Positions 45,925 through 54,759 of a DNA stretch of 64,000 bases are shown in pieces. The stretch covers positions 81,057-145,056 of the forward strand of contig JAFVHU010000155.1 of assembly GCA_017474385.1 (NCBI GenBank), in the 5' to 3' direction. Both the position numbers and the translations under genes were made by a program. The notes beneath the pieces were generated by a model that saw only the letters and a program-made list of their open reading frames with translations, made no database searches and had not been told where the DNA came from. Source of the DNA: Afipia sp. (GTDB lineage Bacteria; Pseudomonadota; Alphaproteobacteria; Rhizobiales; Xanthobacteraceae). Every line of letters starts with the position of its first letter. Within the stretch, counting starts at the first letter, position 1.

Positions 45925-47265
45925 TTACTTCTTCGTCGCACGCGCCAGGAACTGCACCAGCGCATTGCGGTCTTCAGGCGAGCCGATCAGTTGCTCCGGC
46001 ATTTTCGTGCCCGGCGTGTAGGCCGCCGGGCCCACCTCGAAAAGTTTCGATACTGTTTCCGGTGTCCAGACGATATCGAGCTTCTTCAGCGGCTCGGAGA
46101 AATTGTAGCCCGGTAACGTTGCGATCTTGCGTCCGAAAATTCCCGACAGCGTCGGACCGGCCTTGTTGCCTTGGTCGGGTGTAAGCGTGTGACACGCCAC
46201 GCAGGCCCGAAAAATTTCGGCGCCACGATCACCTGCAAAGGCGGCGAGCGGGTCGTTCGGATTCTCCTGAATCGTCGCTCCGACCGGCTCCCCGGTGTTT
46301 GCGTTCCAGCGCCGGATCACGCTGTCGGCGCCCCCAGTCAGAAGTGTGCCGTTGTCCGGCATGAATGCCACCGACCACACCGGAAGTCCCGGTCCAACCA
46401 GCCTGCGGGCGAGCGTACGTGCCTTGCGATCGATGATCGCGACCGAGCCCCGAACATCCGCAGCCGCGAGCAATGCACCGTCCTTCGATGCTGCCATTGC
46501 GATCACCGGGATCGGTCCTGCGGCAGCTTCGCCATCCGGTTTGCCTGCGCCGTTGAGGAAATAGACATTGCCATCTGCGCCGGCAGTGGCGATCTCGCCG
46601 TCATTGGACACGATCACCGCATTTAGCGGCGCGGGCAGGGTAACGATGGCTGGCGAAGCGGTGCTGTCGAGCGGCCAGATGCGAACCGTCAGGTCATAGC
46701 TGACACTGACGAGAAATTTGCCATCGGGGCTGAACGCGACACCATTCACGTTCTGTGTATGACCTTCCAGCACGCGCGCCGTGCCGCCGGCGAGCGGCCA
46801 GAGCCGCACAGTATGGTCCCATGCTGCTGAGGCGAGGGTTGCGCCATCCGGGGACAGCGCCAGCGCTGCGATCGGTGCAGTGTGGCCTTCAAGTACGGTG
46901 TCGGGCTGTTGCTTGCCCGGACTCCAGATCGCGATGCGGCCGTCAGCGCCCGCGGTCGCAACGCGATTGTCCTTGAGCAGTGCGATTGCATTAACGGCAT
47001 CGGCGTGAAATCGCAGAACTTGCTCGGCGGCGTCGCGGCCAAGCGACCAGCGAATCGCGCTGCCATCGAAGCTTCCCGAGAGCAGCGTTTGTCCGTCAGA
47101 TGATATCGCGAGCGCCCGAACCGGCCCGCCATGGCCGCGCAACTGAGCGATGGCAGGAACTGCACCAATTGCCGCGGTGAGCACACCGACTGCGAGCAAC
47201 AGGCGCAACCGGTACCTTATATTGCGATACTCAACGCCTCGCACCGCGGCTTCCTCTGAATGCAT
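45925..47265 (-). CDS. Periplasmic WD40 repeat-cytochrome c fusion
   Basis: 446 residues. An N-terminal signal or anchor (LLLAVGVLTAAIGAVPAIAQ) precedes six to seven WD40 repeats (for example GHTAPIAALALSPDG, DHTVRLWPLAGG) to about residue 335. The C-terminus is a class I cytochrome c: haem-binding Cys355-x2-Cys358-His359 (CVACHTL) and the axial Met422 in TPGTKMP. So a beta-propeller platform carries an electron-transfer haem in the periplasm. The partner is unknown. Start ATG has GGAG upstream. It depends on the ccm system encoded at the start of the window. Confidence 0.9.
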   Translation of the reverse strand: MHSEEAAVRGVEYRNIRYRLRLLLAVGVLTAAIGAVPAIAQLRGHGGPVRALAISSDGQTLLSGSFDGSAIRWSLGRDAAEQVLRFHADAVNAIALLKDNRVATAGADGRIAIWSPGKQQPDTVLEGHTAPIAALALSPDGATLASAAWDHTVRLWPLAGGTARVLEGHTQNVNGVAFSPDGKFLVSVSYDLTVRIWPLDSTASPAIVTLPAPLNAVIVSNDGEIATAGADGNVYFLNGAGKPDGEAAAGPIPVIAMAASKDGALLAAADVRGSVAIIDRKARTLARRLVGPGLPVWSVAFMPDNGTLLTGGADSVIRRWNANTGEPVGATIQENPNDPLAAFAGDRGAEIFRACVACHTLTPDQGNKAGPTLSGIFGRKIATLPGYNFSEPLKKLDIVWTPETVSKLFEVGPAAYTPGTKMPEQLIGSPEDRNALVQFLARATKK

Positions 47266-47413
47266 TCATCTCCGAAGGGCAGCGAAGCATGAAACTTATG
47301 CTCAATAAAGGCATCGCGTCAGTGCGCCGCGGCGGTTGCGACGGAACAATAGCGGTACCAGGGCGTTTGCCACGTTCGGATGCTTGATATTTTCCGCCTA
47401 CAGGAGCCTCAAA

Positions 47414-47704
47414 ATGATTAATCGTTTCACAGCAGCGATTCTTGTGGGCGTATTCACAACCACGCCAGTCTTCGCACAGACCGCGGCACCGTCGGCTGAC
47501 AAGCCGGAAACCAGTTGCAACACGTCTCCCGGCGCGACGACGGGCAAAGCAGCTTCACCCTCGACGAACTCCATGGCGATGGAAAAGAGCGCCATTCTAC
47601 CGTCGGCAGGAGGTCACGCAAATTCGGCGGCGCCAACTGTTCAAAGCGACGGCAAGCCGATGCAGGTGAGCCCGGATTGTCCGCCGGACACCAAAACGAA
47701 ATAA
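47414..47704 (+). CDS. Small exported protein of unknown function
   Basis: 96 residues from ATG 47414, which has AGGAG nine bases upstream. The signal peptide is INRFTAAILVGVFTTTPVFA, cleaved before QTAAPS. The mature part is low complexity, rich in Ser, Ala, Pro and Thr with two Cys (TSCNTSPG and SPDCPP). Its codon use looks like its neighbours. I do not recognise a family. It is divergent from the WD40-cytochrome gene and convergent with the HTH-PBP regulator. Confidence 0.65.
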   Translation: MINRFTAAILVGVFTTTPVFAQTAAPSADKPETSCNTSPGATTGKAASPSTNSMAMEKSAILPSAGGHANSAAPTVQSDGKPMQVSPDCPPDTKTK

Positions 47705-47716
47705 CGGTTCAGCTCA

Positions 47717-48610
47717 TCACCCAAAAAAGCGAACCGTCCCGGCGGGCGAAACGTCGTAACCGGTAAGGTCGGTTGCGCGCTGTCTGAGCCGCTTTTTCGA
47801 AATGAACCCCATCAAGGCTTGCAGCGCTGGTTTGAAGTAAGAGCGCTGCCGCATCACCAGATCGAAATTTTCCCAAAGCAGCGGTACGAAATCGAGACCC
47901 GCTGCCTTTGCGGCAGCCCGCGTCGCAATGCCGCAATCGGCTTCGCCGGCGCGTATGGCCGCTGCGAGATCGGGTCCGGTTAAACAGGGTGGATCGAGCC
48001 GCCGGAGATCTTTCGGTTTCGCGCCATGCTGTTTCAGAAGAACGTCCAGCAGCATTTGAGCACCTGCACCGGGCTGCCGCACGGCCATGGTTGCGCCGCG
48101 CGTGAGCACATCGGCGAGCCCGGTGAGGTTTTTCGGATTTCCCGGCGCGAGCAGGAGGCCCTGTTCGCGCCGCACGAAGCCGATCAGCGCGGCATCGTGC
48201 AGACCGGCCATGGCGCGCACCGCGGCGACATTGGCATCCTCGCCTGAGCCATTCACCTCATTATCAGTGTGAAAATGAATCGCAGCGGCGATGGCTTCGC
48301 CGCGCAAGACGCGGCCGACGCCGCTTTCGGTCCCTTCAACAAGGGTCGCGAGTCCGGAGCCGGATTCGCGCAGGCACCATTCGAGCAGGGCATCTTGGCT
48401 TCCGCCAACGATTAACGGCGGATCGGCCGTCATCATTCCGGACGGTCGCATCAGGCCTGACAGCATCCAGCGGTCGAGTTCATCACGCGGGAAAAGCCAC
48501 TTGCCGGTGACCTTGGTGCAGGGGATCGCGCCCTCGGCGACCAGCTCATAGAGCTTGCGTTCGCCGAGACGAAGGTAATCGGCTGCCTCACTGGTCGTCA
48601 GCATCTCCAT
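47717..48610 (-). CDS. HTH regulator with periplasmic-binding-like domain (probable tungstate/molybdate sensor)
   Basis: 297 residues from ATG 48610; the open frame to 48637 would run into the operator, and ATG 48604 is a further option. The N-terminus is an excisionase-type HTH (LTTSEAADYLRLGERKLYEL, VTGKWLFPRDELDRWM). The rest is a PBP-like domain resembling oxyanion-binding proteins (IVGGSQDALLEW, RQPGAGAQMLLDVLL, GEADCGIATRAAAKAAGL). It is divergent from tupBCA and a near-palindrome lies in between, so it probably senses tungstate or molybdate and controls the transporter. Confidence 0.85.
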   Translation of the reverse strand: MEMLTTSEAADYLRLGERKLYELVAEGAIPCTKVTGKWLFPRDELDRWMLSGLMRPSGMMTADPPLIVGGSQDALLEWCLRESGSGLATLVEGTESGVGRVLRGEAIAAAIHFHTDNEVNGSGEDANVAAVRAMAGLHDAALIGFVRREQGLLLAPGNPKNLTGLADVLTRGATMAVRQPGAGAQMLLDVLLKQHGAKPKDLRRLDPPCLTGPDLAAAIRAGEADCGIATRAAAKAAGLDFVPLLWENFDLVMRQRSYFKPALQALMGFISKKRLRQRATDLTGYDVSPAGTVRFFG

Positions 48611-48619
48611 CCTGCATTT

Positions 48620-48639
48620 ATATGCATAATTCTGCATAT
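48620..48639. promoter_or_regulatory. Near-palindromic operator between the regulator and tupB
   Basis: ATATGCATAATTCTGCATAT reads almost the same on both strands: seven-base arms ATATGCA/TGCATAT and a central AATT, with one mismatched pair. It is 10 bases from the regulator start and 60 from tupB. A further TATGCA half-site occurs at 48667-48672. Confidence 0.65.
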
Positions 48640-48698
48640 TTTCAATTCATTGACACTGTCGAAAAGTATGCAGGACAACGCATGAGGAGGAAAACGGA

Positions 48699-49391
48699 AT
48701 GCTGGACGGGCTCAATGCCTGGCAACTGATCGTGAGCGGCGATGCGACGCTGTTTGCCATCGTCAAATTATCGCTGGCCGTCAGCCTTGCAGCGGTTGTG
48801 CTAGCGGCCTGCATTGGCTTGCCACTCGGAGCTGTCCTGGCGCTCACCCACTTTCCCGGACGCAATATCATCGTCGTCGTCCTCAACGCCTTCATGGGAT
48901 TGCCGCCGGTTGTTGTCGGTCTCGCGGTCTATCTTCTTCTTTCCCGCTCGGGGCCGCTCGGCGATCTCGGCATCCTGTTCACGCCATCCGCCATGGTGAT
49001 CGCGCAGGCCATCCTGATCGTGCCGATCATCGCCGCACTCACACGCCAGACCATCGAAGACCTTTGGGCCGAGTATCGCGACGAACTGTCGGCGATGGAC
49101 GTCGGTCCGCTTGGCCGTATGGCGACGCTGTTGTGGGATGCGCGTTTCAGTCTGCTGACAGCGTTGCTTGCCGGTTTCGGCCGGGCCGCGGCGGAAGTCG
49201 GCGCCGTCATGATCGTCGGCGGCAACATCGATGGCTTCACCCGGACCATGACCACGGCGATTGCGCTTGAGACTTCGAAAGGCAATCTGCCGCTCGCATT
49301 GGGACTCGGCTTGATTCTCGTCGCTCTGGTTTTTGCGATCAACGCCGCCGCATGGGGCGCGCGTATCTGGTCGGAACGGCAGGCGGGGTGA
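48699..49391 (+). CDS. tupB: Tungstate-type ABC transporter permease TupB
   Basis: 230 residues, five to six membrane helices. The coupling loop DVGPLGRMATLLWDARFSLL and the GRAAAEVGAVMIVGGNIDGF segment with GGNI are those of the tungstate transporter permease, distinct from ModB. A strong ribosome site GAGGAGG precedes the ATG. The stop is within three bases of the tupC start. It forms the channel for TupA-delivered oxyanion. Confidence 0.9.
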   Translation: MLDGLNAWQLIVSGDATLFAIVKLSLAVSLAAVVLAACIGLPLGAVLALTHFPGRNIIVVVLNAFMGLPPVVVGLAVYLLLSRSGPLGDLGILFTPSAMVIAQAILIVPIIAALTRQTIEDLWAEYRDELSAMDVGPLGRMATLLWDARFSLLTALLAGFGRAAAEVGAVMIVGGNIDGFTRTMTTAIALETSKGNLPLALGLGLILVALVFAINAAAWGARIWSERQAG

Positions 49392-49393
49392 TC

Positions 49394-50116
49394 ATGCGGG
49401 CGCCGGTCACCGATCTTCCCGTGGTGCTCGATCGTGTTTCCGTTCGCGCGGGCGCGATGACAATTATCGACCGTTTGAGTCTGACGCTCGCATCCGGTGC
49501 GCCGACCGTGGTGGTCGGGCCGAACGGAGCGGGCAAGAGCACGCTGCTGCGCCTCTGCATGGGGCTCTCGGTGCAAACCGAAGGCGCGATCACCTGGGGC
49601 GGACGCGCGGATGTCAAACCAACACGGCGTGCATTCGTGTTCCAGCGCCCTGTCATGCTGCGCCGGACCGCTGCCGCTAACATTGCGTATGGATTGACGC
49701 ATGCGGACTACCCGCACGAGAAGATCGCCGCACGTACCGCGGAATTGCTCGAACGCGTCGGTCTCGCTGAACTCGGCATGCGTCCCGCCCGTCGTTTGTC
49801 CGGCGGCGAACAGCAGCGGCTCGCCTTGGCGCGGGCGCTGGCGCGGGACCCGGAATTGCTTCTGCTCGACGAGCCAACCGCCAGTCTCGATCCGGCGGCC
49901 ACGCGCAGCGTCGAGGAAATAGTGCGCGCTGCCGCGCAGTCCGGGATCAAGATCGTCATGTCATCGCACGATCTAGGCCAGGTGCGGCGGCTTGCCGGCG
50001 ACGTTGTTTTCATGGTGCGCGGCACCGTTCGCGAACAGACGCCTGCCGAAGACTTCCTCAAGAACCCGTCGACGCCGGAGGCTGCGGCCTTCGTGCGCGG
50101 CGATCTCGTCGTTTGA
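49394..50116 (+). CDS. tupC: Tungstate-type ABC transporter ATPase TupC
   Basis: 240 residues from ATG 49394; GTG 49388 overlaps the tupB stop and is also possible. Walker A GPNGAGKSTLLRL, signature RLSGGEQQRLALARAL, Walker B LLLLDEPTASLDP, H-loop MSSHDLGQV. It lacks the C-terminal oxyanion-binding (TOBE) domain of ModC, as expected of TupC. It energises TupB. The binding-protein gene follows after 19 bases. Confidence 0.9.
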   Translation: MRAPVTDLPVVLDRVSVRAGAMTIIDRLSLTLASGAPTVVVGPNGAGKSTLLRLCMGLSVQTEGAITWGGRADVKPTRRAFVFQRPVMLRRTAAANIAYGLTHADYPHEKIAARTAELLERVGLAELGMRPARRLSGGEQQRLALARALARDPELLLLDEPTASLDPAATRSVEEIVRAAAQSGIKIVMSSHDLGQVRRLAGDVVFMVRGTVREQTPAEDFLKNPSTPEAAAFVRGDLVV

Positions 50117-50135
50117 ACACTCACAAGGACATGTC

Positions 50136-50966
50136 ATGACACATCGATATGCTTATGCTCTCGTCGTCTCGCTGCTTGCGGCGGCGTTCGCGACGCCAGT
50201 CTCCGCCCAGGACAAGTCCATCGTTGTCGCCTCGACGACATCGACGCAGGATTCCGGCTTGTTCGGTTACATCCTGCCGCTGTTCAAGGCCAAAACCGGC
50301 ATCGATGTGAAAGTGATTGCGCAGGGCACCGGGCAGGCGCTCGATACCGCGCGGCGCGGCGATGCCGACGTCGTCTTCGTGCATGCCAAGGCGCAGGAAG
50401 AAAAGTTCGTCAGTGAAGGTCAAGGCGTGAAACGTTTCGATGTCATGTACAATGATTTTGTCCTGATCGGCCCCAAAACCGATCCCGCAGGCGTCAAGGG
50501 CAAGGACATCGTCGTTGCGCTGAAGACGATTCAGGAAAAGACCGCTCCGTTCGTCTCACGCGGCGACAAGTCCGGCACCCACTCGGCTGAGCTTGCCTTG
50601 TGGAAGCAGGCCGGGGTCGATCTCGAAACCGCCAAGGGCCCATGGTACCGCGAGATCGGGCAGGGCATGGGCGCCGCACTCAACACCGCGGGCGCGATGA
50701 ATGCCTATGTCGTTTCCGATCGGGGCACCTGGCTGTCGTTCAAGAATCCTGGCGACCTCGCAATCGTGGTCGAAGGCGACAGGCGGCTTTTCAACCAGTA
50801 CGGCGTTATCCTCGTGAACCCTGAAAAACACCCCACGGTGAAAAAGGACCTCGGCCAGAGTTTCATCGACTGGCTGATTTCATCCGAGGGTCAAGCAGCC
50901 ATCGCGGCCTACCAGGTCAACGGCAAGCAACTGTTCTTCCCCAACGCCGAAAAGAAGGCGTCCTGA
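50136..50966 (+). CDS. tupA: Tungstate-type ABC transporter binding protein TupA
   Basis: 276 residues from ATG 50136 (an ATG at 50131 is out of frame). The signal peptide ends at ATPVSAQD. The ligand motif VASTTSTQDSGLF and later SRGDKSGTHSAE match the TTTS...SGL and SGT.. signatures of tungstate-binding TupA proteins. Whether it prefers tungstate over molybdate cannot be proved from sequence. Order tupB-C-A is unusual only in having the binding protein last. Confidence 0.9.
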   Translation: MTHRYAYALVVSLLAAAFATPVSAQDKSIVVASTTSTQDSGLFGYILPLFKAKTGIDVKVIAQGTGQALDTARRGDADVVFVHAKAQEEKFVSEGQGVKRFDVMYNDFVLIGPKTDPAGVKGKDIVVALKTIQEKTAPFVSRGDKSGTHSAELALWKQAGVDLETAKGPWYREIGQGMGAALNTAGAMNAYVVSDRGTWLSFKNPGDLAIVVEGDRRLFNQYGVILVNPEKHPTVKKDLGQSFIDWLISSEGQAAIAAYQVNGKQLFFPNAEKKAS

Positions 50967-50980
50967 CGAGCTTTCGGGCT

Positions 50981-51018
50981 GGCCATCCGGCGGTTGCTAA
51001 GCTGCCGCCAGATGGTCC
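50981..51018 (+). terminator. Imperfect hairpin after tupA
   Basis: GGCCATC-C-GGCGG pairs with CCGCC-A-GATGGTCC around TTGCTAAGCTG, with a small bulge. No T run follows, so it may attenuate rather than stop transcription into the moeA-like genes 10 bases later. Confidence 0.4.
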
Positions 51019-51028
51019 ACCATCAGGC

Positions 51029-52159
51029 ATGATTCAGACACAGCGTTTGACGGCGGCGCTCACACCGCTCGATGTTGCGCTCAGGTTGCTGTGCGGCGAC
51101 CTGAAACCAGTCGATGCCATTGAAGTGTCGCTGGCGGAGGCGATCGGTCGTGTCGCAGCCGAGACTTCTCCGTTGAAAGCGGCGTTGCCCGCTTTCAACA
51201 CGGCAACGACTGACGGATGGGCGCTGCGAGCGTACGACATTGTGGGTGCATCGTCCTATTCGCCGCTTCAGCTTGCGAAATCGCTGCGTTGGGTCGAGGC
51301 GGGCGAGCGTCTTCCAGACGATTGTGACTGCGTGCTGGACGCCGATTTGGTCGAACAGGCGGGGCCGTTGTTTCAGGTTCTGGCGGAAGCAGTTCCCGGT
51401 CAGGGAATCCATAGGGCGGGGGATGACATCGCTGCGGGATGCTCAATCGTTGAAGCGGGGCGGCGGATCGATGCGGTCGATGCGCTTGCTATTCGCGCGG
51501 CTGGAGTTGAGCGCGTGGCGGTTCGATTGCCGCATGTTCGCGTGATTGATGTGCGCGCCGCGGACGGCAGCGCGGCAACGTCACAGTTCACTTTCGACTT
51601 CGCGAAGGCCGCGGGCGCTCGCGTAACGATGTCTCAAACGAGCGGGCGCGACGTCGCATCCATATCTTCTGTCTTAGGCGCGGAGGCGTGCGATTTGCTG
51701 GTGACCGTCGGTGGCACGGGTGGCGGCCGGATGGATGCGACGATACACGCGATCAAGGAGCGCGGCATGCTGTTGGCACACGGACTTGCGCTACAGCCGG
51801 GGCGCACGGCGGGTGTCGGCAAAATCGGCGCGACGCCGGTGGTCGCGGTGCCCGGCTTGCCCGATCAGGCGTTAAGCGCTTGTCTGGCGCTGGTTCAACC
51901 GGTGCTGGACCAGCTCACAGCGCGACTGCCGCGGCAGGAAATGATCCGCCCCCTTGCGCGCAAGATTTCTTCCGCTATCGGTGTTGCCGAAATCGCGCTG
52001 CTGAAAATGTCGGATCAGGCCTGGATGCCGCTTGCGACAGGACAGCTTTCGCTCGATGCCATTGTCAGCGCCGACGCCTGGCTTGCCGTGCCGGGAAACA
52101 GCGAGGGCTATGCCGCCGGAACGCCTGTGGGCGCTTTCCCCCTTCGCGAGATGTCATGA
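51029..52159 (+). CDS. MoeA-like molybdopterin-binding protein
   Basis: 376 residues, a MoeA architecture: N-terminal domain with PAFNTATTDGWALRAYD (the DGxA site), and the MPT-binding fold with DLLVTVGGTGGGRMDATI near residue 222 and VVAVPGLPDQALSA. Sequence is divergent from housekeeping MoeA: the usual GGxSxGxxD is GGTGGGRMD. MoeA inserts the metal into adenylylated molybdopterin. A MoeA-PBP gene follows after 10 bases, so two MoeA-type proteins are made together. Confidence 0.85.
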   Translation: MIQTQRLTAALTPLDVALRLLCGDLKPVDAIEVSLAEAIGRVAAETSPLKAALPAFNTATTDGWALRAYDIVGASSYSPLQLAKSLRWVEAGERLPDDCDCVLDADLVEQAGPLFQVLAEAVPGQGIHRAGDDIAAGCSIVEAGRRIDAVDALAIRAAGVERVAVRLPHVRVIDVRAADGSAATSQFTFDFAKAAGARVTMSQTSGRDVASISSVLGAEACDLLVTVGGTGGGRMDATIHAIKERGMLLAHGLALQPGRTAGVGKIGATPVVAVPGLPDQALSACLALVQPVLDQLTARLPRQEMIRPLARKISSAIGVAEIALLKMSDQAWMPLATGQLSLDAIVSADAWLAVPGNSEGYAAGTPVGAFPLREMS

Positions 52160-52169
52160 GTTCTGTGAA

Positions 52170-54119
52170 ATGAACAAGTCGGACCCAACTTCAAATCGCG
52201 ATGGCGCGGATCAGGATCAGTTTCTGACGATCCAATCGCGCGAGGAAGCGCTCGCGCGATTCGAGGCTGCGCTTTTTCCTCGCGATCTGGCGGTTGAGGA
52301 ACGCGCACTTTCAGACGCGCTCGGTCTGGCTTTGGCGAATGATGTCGTGGCGGCGATGGATGTGCCGCCATTCGACCGTTCCAACGTTGACGGGTTTGCC
52401 GTTCGCTCCGCAGATCTGGCGACTGCGGGCGAAGCATCGCCGGTTCAACTGCGCTTGAATGACGAGACAATCGCCTGCGGCACTGCGCCGGAATTGCCGG
52501 TGGTGCAGGGCTCGGCGACGCCGATCGCGACCGGAGGTCCGATTCCGCGCGGCGCAGATGCCGTGGTGATGATCGAGCACACGCAGCCAATAAGTAACGA
52601 CGCGATCGAGATCAGACGTGCTGTCTCGCCGGGCCAGTTCGTCTCATATGCGGGCTCGGATATCGCGCGGGGGGAGATTCTGCTGCGCGCGGGCACGCTG
52701 GTCGGCTCGCGTGAAATCGGCATGCTTGCCGCATCGGGTATCGCGCGCGTTCCGGTGACGAAGAAACCGCGCGTTGCGATCATCTCAACCGGCGACGAGC
52801 TTGTTCAACCCGGCTTGCCACTGCGTCCGGCTGCGATCTATGACACCAACGGCGCGATCGTCGCGGCTGCTGTCTCCGAAAACGGCGGCGAGGCCGTCTT
52901 TCTCGGTGCGTTCCCGGACGAGGAGGACAAGCTCGAAGCTGTGATGCGCGAGGCGCTGGCAACCAGCGACATGCTTCTCCTGTCCGGCGGCACATCGAAG
53001 GGTGAGGGTGACGTTTCCCATCGCATTGTGGCGCGGCTCGGCAAACCGGGTATCGTCGCGCATGGTGTTGCGCTGAAGCCGGGAAAGCCGCTGTGCCTCG
53101 CGGTGTGCGATGGCAAGCCTGTCGTTATCCTGCCGGGGTTTCCCACTTCGGCGATGTTCACGTTTCACGATATGATCGTGCCGGTGTTGCGCCGCCTCGC
53201 GGGATTGCCGCCGCGCAACGACGCGCGCGTGACAGCGAAGGTGCCGGTGCGCATTGCATCGGAGCTTGGCCGTACCGAATTCGTCATGGTGTCGCTGGTG
53301 GAAGGCGATGATGGATTGATTGCCTATCCATCGGGCAAGGGCCCCGGTGCGATCACGTCGTTCGCTCAGGCCGACGGATTTCTGAAGATCGATGCGCTCG
53401 CGGACCAGATGCCGGCAGGCACGGACGCAGAGGTTACGCTGTTTACACCGCATGTCCGCGTGCCTGATCTGGTGATTGTCGGCAGCCATTGCACGGGACT
53501 CGATGTTGTCACTGCGCCGCTGGCGCGAACTGGCTTGTCCGTCCGTTCGATCTCGGTGGGAAGCCTTGGCGGACTGGCCGCGGCCCGGCGCGGCGAATGC
53601 GATCTCGCACCAATCCATCTCTTTGATGAAAAGACCGATACGTACAACACGCCGTTTCTTGTCTCGGGTCTTGAACTCGTGCCGGGATATCGGCGCATGC
53701 AGGGGATCGTCTTTCGTGCAGGCGACAAGCGCTTCGAGGGTCTCAGTGCCGAAGATGCTGTGCGTGCGGCGCTGAAAGATCCTTCATGTCTGATGGTCAA
53801 CCGCAATCAGGGCGCGGGCACGCGCATTCTGATCGACCGTTTGCTTGGAGAAGCACGGCCCGACGGTTACTGGAACCAGCCGCGCTCGCACAATGCCGTC
53901 GCGGCTGCCGTTGCGCAGAACCGCGCCGATTGGGGCATGACCATCGCACCGGTGGCGCGTGCAGCCGGGCTGGGCTTCATTCCGTTCGCTGAAGAGCACT
54001 ATGATTTTGCGCTCGTGACCGCGCGAAAGCAGCGTCCCGCCGTGCAGGCTTTTCTGGACTCGCTAACGTCACCGGAAACGCGTGCTGCACTGGAGCGGGC
54101 AGGATTCCGCCCGGCATAA
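52170..54119 (+). CDS. MoeA fused to a periplasmic-binding-like (PBP) domain
   Basis: 649 residues from ATG 52170; the frame extends upstream only inside the previous gene. Residues 1-410 are MoeA: PPFDRSNVDGFAVR, ISTGDELVQPG, LLLSGGTSKGEGDVSH and LPGFPTSAMFTF are all conserved, so catalysis is likely intact. Residues about 430-649 are a PBP-like domain without signal peptide (VNRNQGAGTRILIDRLL, NRADWGMTIAPVARAAGL), similar to the C-terminal domain of the tup regulator. It may bind the oxyanion or a cofactor intermediate in the cytoplasm and hand it to the MoeA active site. Confidence 0.92.
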   Translation: MNKSDPTSNRDGADQDQFLTIQSREEALARFEAALFPRDLAVEERALSDALGLALANDVVAAMDVPPFDRSNVDGFAVRSADLATAGEASPVQLRLNDETIACGTAPELPVVQGSATPIATGGPIPRGADAVVMIEHTQPISNDAIEIRRAVSPGQFVSYAGSDIARGEILLRAGTLVGSREIGMLAASGIARVPVTKKPRVAIISTGDELVQPGLPLRPAAIYDTNGAIVAAAVSENGGEAVFLGAFPDEEDKLEAVMREALATSDMLLLSGGTSKGEGDVSHRIVARLGKPGIVAHGVALKPGKPLCLAVCDGKPVVILPGFPTSAMFTFHDMIVPVLRRLAGLPPRNDARVTAKVPVRIASELGRTEFVMVSLVEGDDGLIAYPSGKGPGAITSFAQADGFLKIDALADQMPAGTDAEVTLFTPHVRVPDLVIVGSHCTGLDVVTAPLARTGLSVRSISVGSLGGLAAARRGECDLAPIHLFDEKTDTYNTPFLVSGLELVPGYRRMQGIVFRAGDKRFEGLSAEDAVRAALKDPSCLMVNRNQGAGTRILIDRLLGEARPDGYWNQPRSHNAVAAAVAQNRADWGMTIAPVARAAGLGFIPFAEEHYDFALVTARKQRPAVQAFLDSLTSPETRAALERAGFRPA

Positions 54120-54129
54120 TCGCTCCGAC

Positions 54130-54759
54130 TCAGGCGCCATCGAGCGCTGCGAGTTGCTCGGCCTCTGCAACGTCCTCGACGGTGTTGGCGTTGAAGAACG
54201 GATCGACCCGTTTGTCCGGCCACGTCACCGTCGCCAGTTTGTATCGCGCGGTCCAGCGGTCGATCTTGCGCATGTCTTCCACGACCAGTGCGTGCCGCAG
54301 TTCGCCGCGCAGCGCGACGTTCCAAAGTCCGATCACCGGATGGGTCTGATCGCCGGAAGCTGCGACCGCGAGTTGTGCGCCTTCTTCGATCCGCGCGCGC
54401 TGCAATCGCGCAACCAGATCGCGCGGCAGGAACGGGCAGTCCGTCGCCGCGCTGAGGACCCATTCGACATCAGGCCTGTGTGCGGCCGCCCAGTCGAGAG
54501 CTGCGAGCACGCCGGCGAGGGGACCTGCAAATCCTTCGACAGTGTCTGCGACGACTGGAAGCCCGAAAGAAGCGAACCGCGCAGGGTCGCCATTCGCATT
54601 GAGAATGAGCCCGTCGCATTGCGGCGCAAGCCGCGCAATCACGCGCTCGAGGATGGTGCGCCCGCCGATGGTTTTCATCGGCTTGTCGCCGCCGCCCATG
54701 CGGCGTGCCAGTCCGCCTGCGAGGAGAACACCGAGTGTCGATGGCCGGTCCTCAGTCAT
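54130..54759 (-). CDS. mobA: Molybdenum cofactor guanylyltransferase MobA
   Basis: 209 residues from ATG 54759, overlapping the fdhD stop by eight bases; a longer frame to 54852 lies inside fdhD. The nucleotide-binding motif [16 protein letters not shown] and the Mg site TDCPFLP are those of MobA, which joins GMP to the pterin to make the bis-MGD cofactor that formate dehydrogenase needs. Lengths match the family. It is the last gene of the minus-strand run FeS protein-mrp-fdhD-mobA. Confidence 0.92.
   Translation of the reverse strand: MTEDRPSTLGVLLAGGLARRMGGGDKPMKTIGGRTILERVIARLAPQCDGLILNANGDPARFASFGLPVVADTVEGFAGPLAGVLAALDWAAAHRPDVEWVLSAATDCPFLPRDLVARLQRARIEEGAQLAVAASGDQTHPVIGLWNVALRGELRHALVVEDMRKIDRWTARYKLATVTWPDKRVDPFFNANTVEDVAEAEQLAALDGA

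Noticed and set aside
50967-51028. Possible molybdenum cofactor riboswitch before the moeA-like gene
   Set aside because: The gap is only 62 bases with one simple imperfect hairpin, too short and simple for the Moco RNA motif.
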